DNA of 5,008 nt from Candidatus Nesterenkonia stercoripullorum (GTDB lineage Bacteria > Actinomycetota > Actinomycetes > Actinomycetales > Micrococcaceae): assembly GCA_019114115.1 (NCBI GenBank), contig DXGD01000339.1:1-5008 (forward strand). The letters run 5' to 3'. The notes beneath the pieces are model-generated. The model saw nothing but the letters and a program-made list of their open reading frames with translations, was not told the DNA's origin and did no database searches. Position 1 is the stretch's first letter; the number at the start of each line of letters is the position of its first letter. This document shows positions 1-5,008 of this stretch, piece after piece. A program made the position numbers and the translations under genes.

Positions 1-1038
1 GCCAACGCTGCCTTCTACGCGGAGATCGTCCGCGAACGCGCGATTCTGCGACGCCTTGTCGAGGCGGGCACCAAGATCGTCCAGCTGGGCCACACGGCCG
101 ACGGCGAAGTCGAGGGCATCGTCAATCAGGCCCAGTCGGATATCTACAACGTCGCCGAGAATCGCCAGTCCGAGGACTACGTCTCGCTCTCCGAAGTGCT
201 CGGCCCCACGATCGACGAGATCGAGACCAACTCCTCGCACGACGGCGGCCTGACCGGCATTCCCACCGGGTTCAGGGAACTCGACGAGCTGACCCACGGC
301 TTCCACGGCGGTCAGATGATCATCATCGCGGCGCGCCCGGCGATGGGCAAGTCGACGCTGGCGCTAGACTTCGCCCGCGCTGCCGCTGTGCAGCACAACA
401 TGACGGCAGCATTCTTCTCCCTGGAGATGGGACGCAATGAGATCGCGATGCGCCTGCTCTCGGCGGAGTCCCGGATCCTCTTCGGCGACCTGCGCAAGGG
501 CAATATCCGGGATGAGGACTGGGAGAAGATGTCCGAGGCGGTGGACCGGCTCAACGATGTGCCGCTGTTCATCGACGACTCGCCGAACATGTCGCTCATG
601 GAGATCCGCGCCAAGTGCCGCCGGCTCAAGCAGCGCAGCAATCTGAAGCTCGTGGTGCTCGACTACCTCCAGCTGCTCTCCTCGGGCAAGCGCGTGGAGT
701 CCCGTCAGCAGGAGGTCAGCGAGTTCTCCCGTACGCTGAAGCTGCTCGCCAAAGAGCTGGATGTGCCGATCATCGCGCTCTCACAGCTCAACCGTGGCTC
801 GGAGTCCCGTCCCGATAAGAAGCCGCAAGTCTCCGACCTCCGTGAATCGGGCTCGATCGAGCAGGACGCCGATATGGTGATGCTGCTGCACCGCGAGGAG
901 GTCTACAACAAGGAGTCCGAGCGTGCCGGGGAAGCGGACATCATCGTGGCCAAGAACCGTAACGGGCCGACGAAGGACATCGTCGTCGCCTTCCAGGGCC
1001 ATTACGCACGATTCCAGGACATGGCGCGGGACTTCTGA
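1..1038 (+). CDS. dnaB: Replicative DNA helicase DnaB (5'-truncated by window edge)
   Basis: DnaB is the hexameric ATP-driven helicase that unwinds DNA at the replication fork. The frame is open from base 1, leaving 345 residues; roughly the first 100 or more residues of a typical 450-470-residue DnaB lie outside. The visible part begins in the N-terminal domain (ANAAFYAEIVRERAILRRL, followed by a helical linker) and continues into the complete RecA-like motor. Walker A is RPAMGKST at 334-357, followed by FFSLEM with the likely catalytic glutamate. Walker B is LVVLDYLQLL at 649-678. The H3 region is ALSQLNRGSE at 775-804, followed by SDLRESGSIEQDAD. The C-terminal KNRNGPT arginine-finger motif is at 952-972. 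All motifs are intact and uninterrupted, so there is no intein in this part. The GTG at 196 is an internal valine, not a start. The gene is convergent with the LysR gene. Identification is close to certain; the true start cannot be seen. Confidence 0.98.
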   Translation, partial: ANAAFYAEIVRERAILRRLVEAGTKIVQLGHTADGEVEGIVNQAQSDIYNVAENRQSEDYVSLSEVLGPTIDEIETNSSHDGGLTGIPTGFRELDELTHGFHGGQMIIIAARPAMGKSTLALDFARAAAVQHNMTAAFFSLEMGRNEIAMRLLSAESRILFGDLRKGNIRDEDWEKMSEAVDRLNDVPLFIDDSPNMSLMEIRAKCRRLKQRSNLKLVVLDYLQLLSSGKRVESRQQEVSEFSRTLKLLAKELDVPIIALSQLNRGSESRPDKKPQVSDLRESGSIEQDADMVMLLHREEVYNKESERAGEADIIVAKNRNGPTKDIVVAFQGHYARFQDMARDF

Positions 1039-1130
1039 GGCAGAGCGGCGCACCTGATGCGTGCGGCTACTGGTGGGATAGCGGTGAGCACCCGGAGCAG
1101 AGCCGTTATGCAGATCCTCCGCCGAATGTC

Positions 1131-1988
1131 TCAGGGATGGCGATGAGCGTAGAGAGAGCGCAGGATCTCCTGCAGATGGCGCAACCCTGCAATGTCCTGC
1201 CCTCGCGGCCACGCCAACCGAACCTGAACTGCAGGCGCATCCGTGATCGGCAGATAGCGCAGGCCGATCGGCCGATGCTGATGGGCCGTGGCCTCCGTGG
1301 TGATTCCCACGCCCCGGCCAGCCGCGATCGCATCGAGCCAGGAGTAGGTATCGGCCACCTCGAAGGCCGTCATGGGTTCGAGCCCGGTCGGCCAGGCAAC
1401 CGGATCCCGGTCGGAGTGCCGGTTGACCACCAGTGGACGCCCGGCGAAGTCGCGTAGCTTCAGCCTCCGCCGATTTCGCCACATATCGTTATCCGCACAG
1501 GCAGCCATCAGCTGTTCGGTGCCCACTTCTTGACTGAAGTATGTGCTCGAATCCGGGCGGTGTCGCAGGACGGCAGCATCGCAGAGGCCCTCGCCGAGTC
1601 CGGCCAACTGTCCTTCGTGGTGAACCAGCCTGAGGTCGACATTGAGTCCCGCCTCCCGCCAGCGCCGCTGCAGTGCGGGGCTGTGGCGTCCGGCTGCCGT
1701 GGAAACATACCCTAGGCGTATGACTCGAATACCACGGGCGGTGTCCGCGATGGACTCTGCGAAGGCCAGCAGATGCCGGCCCTGCTCGGCTGCGCGCCGG
1801 CCCTCGGCGGTGAGCACTGCCTCGCGGCTGGTCCTGGTCACCAGGTTCATCTCCCAGGCGGCCTCGAGTGCTTTGAGCGTGCGGGATGCCTGGGGCTGTG
1901 AGACTCCGAGTTCTATAGCGGCATCGGTGATGCTGCCGCTGTCAGCCACCGCCACCAAGCAGCGAATATGCCGAAGGTCCCAACTCAT
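1131..1988 (-). CDS. LysR-family transcriptional regulator
   Basis: This encodes a 285-residue cytoplasmic DNA-binding regulator, slightly short for the family (usually about 290-310). Residues 5-65 form the winged helix-turn-helix: LRHIRCLVAVADSGSITDAA, then GVSQPQASRTLKALE (residues 28-42) as recognition helix, then the wing and VLTAEGR. A linker helix leads into the periplasmic-binding-protein-like effector domain, beginning near IRVIRLGYVS and running to the C-terminus. The ligand cannot be read from the sequence. The ATG at 1988 is preferred because it sits just before the conserved LRHIRCLVAV segment; no Shine-Dalgarno sequence precedes it, but a -10-like TATACG lies 8 bases upstream, so a leaderless or nearly leaderless transcript is possible. 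The gene is divergent from the EamA/RhtA-like transporter with 68 bases between them, the classic arrangement for a LysR regulator and its target. That it controls the transporter and itself is inference. Confidence 0.93.
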   Translation of the reverse strand: MSWDLRHIRCLVAVADSGSITDAAIELGVSQPQASRTLKALEAAWEMNLVTRTSREAVLTAEGRRAAEQGRHLLAFAESIADTARGIRVIRLGYVSTAAGRHSPALQRRWREAGLNVDLRLVHHEGQLAGLGEGLCDAAVLRHRPDSSTYFSQEVGTEQLMAACADNDMWRNRRRLKLRDFAGRPLVVNRHSDRDPVAWPTGLEPMTAFEVADTYSWLDAIAAGRGVGITTEATAHQHRPIGLRYLPITDAPAVQVRLAWPRGQDIAGLRHLQEILRSLYAHRHP

Positions 1989-1996
1989 GCGTTAAG

Positions 1997-2002
1997 CGTA
2001 TA
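1997..2002 (-). promoter_or_regulatory. Candidate -10 element for the LysR gene
   Basis: On the minus strand the hexamer TATACG (2002 down to 1997) fits the loose actinobacterial -10 pattern TAnnnT only partly, since its last base is G. Its position would place transcription initiation near 1989-1991, one to three bases before the ATG at 1988. No good -35 match lies at the usual spacing. The overlapping plus-strand bases TATATC could equally serve as a -10 for the transporter. This is a weak call from a short match. Confidence 0.2.
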
Positions 2003-2012
2003 TCAGGCATGT

Positions 2013-2031
2013 TCGGCGCATTAGGTGCCGA
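2013..2031. promoter_or_regulatory. Candidate LysR operator (interrupted dyad)
   Basis: The arms TCGGC (2013-2017) and GCCGA (2027-2031) are perfect inverted complements separated by 9 bases, and one further inner pair (C2019 with G2025) also matches. The dyad is centred at 2022, essentially the midpoint of the 1989-2056 region between the divergent start codons. LysR regulators typically bind interrupted dyads of about this size, often around a T-N11-A core, in the promoter region shared with a divergent target. The dyad is seen directly; binding by the adjacent regulator is inference. Confidence 0.4.
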
Positions 2032-2056
2032 TCTGAGCACACCCGAGAATGCATAT

Positions 2057-2935
2057 ATGGGAAGCACGCTAGAGGGAAGGCCCGGCCGCGGTCTGGCGGT
2101 CATCAGCACCAGCGCAATGAGCACGCAAACAGGCGCCGCCGTGGGATCCTTCGCCTTCCCCACCCTCGGTCCGCTCGGCGTGGTCGCGGTGCGCCAGGTG
2201 GCGGCGGCCATCGTGCTGTGCACCATCGCGCGGCCCAGGCTGCGCAGCTTCACCGGACCGCAGTGGCGCTCAGTGGCATTGCTGGCCTTCTTCTTCGCGG
2301 CGATGAATGCCGCGCTCTACACCGCGCTGGAGCGAATCGGCCTGGGCACGGCGGTCACCATCGAGTTCCTGGGCCCGCTCGGGGTGGCCATCTGGTCCTC
2401 CCGTAGGCCGCGGGACCTCGTCGCCGCCGGGCTGGCCCTTGCCGGGGTGGTGCTGCTGACCAGGCCCAGTCCCACCACCGACTTCCTCGGTATCGGCATC
2501 GCGGTATTCGCCGGTGTCTGCTGGGCCGGCTACATTCTGACCAACCGGGTCGTCGGAGCGCGCGTGCAGGGTGTGCAGGGAACGGCAGCAGCCACCATCC
2601 TGTCCTCATTGGGCATGCTTCCGGTGCTGGTGACGATTATCTGGCATGCTCAGCCCCCGATCGAGGCATACCTCTTCGCCGCGGTAGCCGGCCTGCTCTC
2701 CACGGCGGTTCCCTATGCGCTGGACCTGATTGTGCTGCGACATATCAGTCCTCTGATCTTCGGGGTGGGGATGTCACTGAACCCGCTCTTCGCCGCGATC
2801 ATCGGGCTGCTCCTGCTTCAGGAGGAACTGCCGCTGATCGCCTGGATCGGTGTGCTGATCGTGGTGCTCAGCAATGGACTCACCCTGACCGGGCCCCGCT
2901 CTGTGGCCGGGGCGAGGCCGCGGCGTCGCGGATAG
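2057..2935 (+). CDS. EamA/DMT-superfamily transporter, RhtA-like exporter
   Basis: This encodes a polytopic inner-membrane protein of 292 residues with ten predicted helices, at about residues 12-32, 38-58, 72-91, 95-113, 119-135, 142-162, 175-195, 203-227, 230-254 and 257-277, forming two EamA repeats. The run GTAVTIEFLGPLGVAIWSSRRPRD (residues 97-120), CWAGYIL (155-161) and VPYALDLIVLRHISPLIFG (218-236) strongly resemble the threonine/homoserine exporter RhtA, as I remember that family. The Arg-rich tail (RPRRRG) is probably cytoplasmic. Start choice: an in-frame ATG at 2009 would add 16 residues, but those codons are only half G/C at the third position and cover the candidate operator. ATG 2057, with a weak GAG about 9 bases upstream, is preferred; ATG 2117 would cut into helix 1. 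Export of small amino acids or similar metabolites is inferred from the family and from the divergent LysR gene; the substrate is unknown. Confidence 0.92.
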   Translation: MGSTLEGRPGRGLAVISTSAMSTQTGAAVGSFAFPTLGPLGVVAVRQVAAAIVLCTIARPRLRSFTGPQWRSVALLAFFFAAMNAALYTALERIGLGTAVTIEFLGPLGVAIWSSRRPRDLVAAGLALAGVVLLTRPSPTTDFLGIGIAVFAGVCWAGYILTNRVVGARVQGVQGTAAATILSSLGMLPVLVTIIWHAQPPIEAYLFAAVAGLLSTAVPYALDLIVLRHISPLIFGVGMSLNPLFAAIIGLLLLQEELPLIAWIGVLIVVLSNGLTLTGPRSVAGARPRRRG

Positions 2936-3076
2936 CGTCGCATGAGGCTGGTCCGGGTGCGCTACGCTCGTGCATGACCCATACGCTCTCACGACGGCGA
3001 GGCGCGCCCGACGTCGTCCGTGCTCTGAGGTGCCCGAGGCCGCCCGCCAATGACCGACCGACACTGCTGACCCCGC

Positions 3077-3082
3077 GAAGGA
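3077..3082 (+). promoter_or_regulatory. Ribosome binding site deciding the HAD gene start
   Basis: GAAGGA lies 5 bases before the ATG at 3088 and is complementary to the 16S rRNA tail. It supports 3088 over the in-frame upstream ATG at 2974, which has no comparable purine-rich site in front of it. Confidence 0.6.
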
Positions 3083-3087
3083 CCTTC

Positions 3088-3915
3088 ATGACTGCCCCTT
3101 TTGCCCTCGTCGCCTTCGACATCGATGGCACTCTGCTTGATTCGGGCAAGCGCCCGCTGCCCGGTACCTTGCGAGCATTCGAGGCGATGCGGGCGGCCGG
3201 CACGCGGATCATGCTGGCTTCGGGCCGACCGATCCCGGGTCTGCACGCGCTCGCGGACAGGCTCGGCCTGGGCGATGATCTGATCTTCGCCGGGCTCAAC
3301 GGCTCGGTCGTGGTTGACCAGGCCACGGGTGAGACGCTGGCGGAGCACCCCTTGGAGACCGGGCTCGCAGCCTCGCTGATTCGCGCCGGTCGTGACCATG
3401 GGGTCACGCTCATGCTGCCGCACCGCGCCGAGCTCGTCGTCGAAAGCCGGGAGAATCCTCAGGTGGATCATGAGGCGCGCGGAAACGACCTGGTCGTGCG
3501 AGTCGTCGAAGATCTCACCGACCCCGGCATCGATCCCACGAAAGTCCTCTTCAGCGCTCCTCGTCCGCAGCTGGAAGAGGTGGAGGCCGAGCTGCGGGCC
3601 CGGTACGCGGGCCAGATGGAGCTGGCCTACTCCTCGCCGATCTACATGGAGGCCACCGCCGCCGGCGTCGACAAGAGCACGGCCATACGCGACTTCTGCG
3701 CCGCCCACGGCATCTCACCTGAGCAGACTGCCGCCTTCGGCGACAACGGCAACGACGTCACGATGCTGGCTGCGGCCGGGCTGGGCGTGGCCATGGGCAA
3801 CGGCATTCCCGAGGCCAAGGCCGCCGCCGATGTGGTGACGACCTCGCACGACGACGAAGGGATCGCCCGGGTCCTGAGCCAGCACTACGACTTCCCAGTG
3901 GAGCTGGTCCACTAG
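3088..3915 (+). CDS. Cof-type HAD-IIB family hydrolase (phosphatase)
   Basis: This encodes a 275-residue soluble Mg-dependent phosphatase of the haloacid dehalogenase superfamily, a typical length for the Cof/YbiV/YidA group. Motif I is FDIDGTLLD, with nucleophile D11 and general acid/base D13. Motif II is LASGRP with S45, motif III contains K196 (VDKSTAIRDF), and motif IV is FGDNGND with D219 and D223 binding the metal. The C2-type (IIB) cap occupies roughly residues 80-185, between motifs II and III. Known relatives dephosphorylate sugar phosphates, pyridoxal phosphate, flavin precursors or other small metabolites, often promiscuously, so the substrate cannot be assigned. The start at 3088 follows a good GAAGGA site and puts the DxD motif at the family's usual distance from the N-terminus. 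The gene is 152 bases downstream of the transporter on the same strand, too far to assume an operon. Convergence with galK is suggestive of sugar metabolism but weak evidence. Confidence 0.95.
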   Translation: MTAPFALVAFDIDGTLLDSGKRPLPGTLRAFEAMRAAGTRIMLASGRPIPGLHALADRLGLGDDLIFAGLNGSVVVDQATGETLAEHPLETGLAASLIRAGRDHGVTLMLPHRAELVVESRENPQVDHEARGNDLVVRVVEDLTDPGIDPTKVLFSAPRPQLEEVEAELRARYAGQMELAYSSPIYMEATAAGVDKSTAIRDFCAAHGISPEQTAAFGDNGNDVTMLAAAGLGVAMGNGIPEAKAAADVVTTSHDDEGIARVLSQHYDFPVELVH

Positions 3916-3925
3916 TCGCCACTGG
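3895..3925. terminator. Possible bidirectional terminator between convergent HAD gene and galK
   Basis: CCAGTGG (3895-3901) and CCACTGG (3919-3925) are perfect 7-base inverted complements with a 17-base loop. A competing hairpin, AGTGGA (3897-3902) with TCCACT (3908-3913) and a 5-base loop, uses part of the same arm and ends at the HAD stop codon. The structure lies at the end of the HAD gene and about 30 bases past the galK stop, so it could end transcription from both sides. There is no T-run on either strand, so classic intrinsic termination is not shown. Confidence 0.3.
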
Positions 3926-3953
3926 CCGCCAGCCCCAATGACCGGGTGCAAAC

Positions 3954-5008
3954 TCAGGACACGCGCCGGGCACCCGCGGCGGGCATCGCCTGGAGGAACT
4001 CCGGTGCGGTGAATCCCCTCTCAGCGAAGGCATCGCGCAGCGCCTGGCGGATGACCTCCGCGGAGCGTCGTGGGATCAGCGCGATCACACAGCCGCCGAA
4101 CCCTCCGCCCATCATGCGCGCGCCCAGTGCCCCTGCCGCCACGGCGGTGTCGGCCGCGACGTCGAGCTCTGGCACGGTGACCTCGAAATCGTCCCGCAGG
4201 GAGGCGTGGGAGGCGCTCAGCTGCGCGCCTGTGCCGCCGACGTCGCTGGAGCGCAAAAGGCGGACCGTCTCGATCACCCGGTGATTCTCACTGACCACGT
4301 GCCGGGCTCGACGTCGTGCCGCGGGGTCCGCGATCGAGGCGATGCGGTCCTGCGCCTGTGGCTGTTCATGAAGTTCGCGGAGACTCTCCAACCCCAGCTC
4401 AGCGGCAGCCTGGGCACATTCCCGACGGCGCTGGGCATAGGCGCCGTCGACCAGGCGATGCGGTGCCCGCGTATCGATGATGAGCAGCTCGAACTCATCG
4501 GCTGCCAGATCCACCGGAATGTGCTCGAGGTCCTGGGAGGCCGTGTCGAAGAGCAGGAAGTGACCCTCCTTCGAGCACATCGCCGCGGCCTGGTCCATCA
4601 GGCCGCAGGGCATGCCCACGAACTCGTTCTCAGCAGTCTGGGCGAGCCGGGCCAGATCGAGGCCGGTGATGCCGAGCGCGCCGAGCGCGCCTCCCCTACG
4701 GTCGATCCCGCCGAGGTCCCGGGCCGCGAGTCCCACGGCGCATTCCAGGGCCGCCGAGGAGGAGAGGCCCGCACCGATGGGCACATCGGAGCAGACCAGC
4801 AGATCCATCCCGGGGACCTCATGGCCGGCCTGCTGCAGCGCCCACAGCATCCCGGCCACATAGCTGGCCCATCCGGTGACGTCACCGGGGGCAAGCCCGT
4901 CCAGCGCGAACTGCTGCGGCTCACCGGCAGTCGGCGAATGCGCCACGACCCGGCGATCCGTGCGCGGCGCAGCGGCCACGCTCGTCCGGTAGGGGAGCGC
5001 GAAGGGCA
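3954..5008 (-). CDS. galK: Galactokinase GalK (N-terminus beyond window edge)
   Basis: Galactokinase phosphorylates alpha-D-galactose with ATP to galactose 1-phosphate, the first committed step of the Leloir pathway, in the cytoplasm. The frame stays open to the right edge (it reads PFALPYRTSVAAAPR before VVAHS), so the GTG at 4979 is an internal valine rather than a start. About 350 residues are visible; some 40 residues carrying the galactose-binding signature and the first part of the GHMP fold are missing. Visible family marks are the ATP-binding GHMP motif PIGAGLSSSAALE (4743-4781), QTAENEFVGMPCGLMDQ with the probable catalytic Asp at 4593-4595, and the C-terminal glycine motif GGGFGG (4092-4109), followed by CVIALIP. 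All look functional. It is convergent with the HAD gene, 38 bases apart. Other gal genes, if clustered, would lie to the right of the window. GHMP relatives such as mevalonate or homoserine kinase are less likely given the galactokinase-specific FVGxxCGxMDQ pattern. Confidence 0.96.
   Translation of the reverse strand, partial: PFALPYRTSVAAAPRTDRRVVAHSPTAGEPQQFALDGLAPGDVTGWASYVAGMLWALQQAGHEVPGMDLLVCSDVPIGAGLSSSAALECAVGLAARDLGGIDRRGGALGALGITGLDLARLAQTAENEFVGMPCGLMDQAAAMCSKEGHFLLFDTASQDLEHIPVDLAADEFELLIIDTRAPHRLVDGAYAQRRRECAQAAAELGLESLRELHEQPQAQDRIASIADPAARRRARHVVSENHRVIETVRLLRSSDVGGTGAQLSASHASLRDDFEVTVPELDVAADTAVAAGALGARMMGGGFGGCVIALIPRRSAEVIRQALRDAFAERGFTAPEFLQAMPAAGARRVS

Noticed and set aside
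334..972. Intein insertion in dnaB, as found in some actinobacteria
   Set aside because: Walker A, Walker B, the H3 region and the C-terminal KNRNGPT motif are all continuous, with no inserted splicing domain.
1039..1130. Possible terminator between convergent dnaB and LysR genes, with CGCAC/GTGCG (1049-1053, 1061-1065) and CGGCT/AGCCG (1064-1068, 1101-1105)
   Set aside because: The stems are only 5 base pairs, they cannot form together, and no T-run follows on either strand. In DNA this GC-rich such pairs are expected by chance.
781..1482. Long open frame on the minus strand overlapping dnaB and the LysR gene
   Set aside because: It runs antisense to the conserved C-terminal motifs of dnaB and in a different frame through the LysR gene. 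Its translation is Arg/Gly/Ser-rich with no recognisable domain, as is typical of shadow frames in high-GC DNA.
2893..2913. Hairpin GCCCCG/CGGGGC near the end of the transporter gene as a terminator
   Set aside because: It lies inside the coding sequence, 20 bases before the stop codon, and no T-run follows; more likely a by-product of GC-rich coding.
2989..3708. Minus-strand open frame of about 239 codons opposite the HAD gene
   Set aside because: It lies opposite a well-supported HAD gene with all four catalytic motifs, and its own translation shows no family features.
4671..4690. Tandem repeat of GCCGAGCGC
   Set aside because: It encodes the repeated GAL-GAL stretch within galK and is only two copies, consistent with ordinary coding sequence.

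Overview
The window reads as an ordinary chromosomal segment of a high-GC Gram-positive bacterium. The evidence is strongly GC-biased third codon positions, actinobacterial-looking protein sequences and housekeeping gene content. The order Micrococcales is a guess from the general look of the proteins and cannot be fixed from sequence reading alone. I see no insertion sequence, phage gene, tRNA, rRNA, CRISPR array, intein or other mobile-element signature.

Layout from left to right: (1) The 3' three-quarters of dnaB (replicative helicase), running off the left edge and ending at 1038. (2) A 92-base gap between convergent genes, with no convincing terminator. (3) A LysR-family regulator on the minus strand, 1131-1988. 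(4) A 68-base divergent promoter region (1989-2056) with an interrupted dyad at its exact middle. (5) A ten-helix EamA/DMT transporter of the RhtA type on the plus strand, about 2057-2935. (6) A 152-base leader, then a Cof-type HAD-IIB phosphatase on the plus strand, 3088-3915. (7) A 38-base convergent gap with overlapping inverted repeats. (8) galK (galactokinase) on the minus strand, from 5008 down to 3954, with its N-terminus beyond the right edge.

The one recognisable functional unit is the divergent LysR regulator and RhtA-like exporter. It has the layout of known amino-acid exporter/regulator pairs such as LysG-LysE and ArgP-ArgO, so the regulator probably controls the transporter in response to an intracellular ligand, perhaps an amino acid. 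dnaB, the HAD phosphatase and galK each look independent of this pair. All four complete or nearly complete family assignments rest on clear motifs. I did not find evidence for a previously undescribed system. The observations most worth a second look are the candidate operator, the possibly leaderless start of the regulator and the competing hairpins between the HAD gene and galK.
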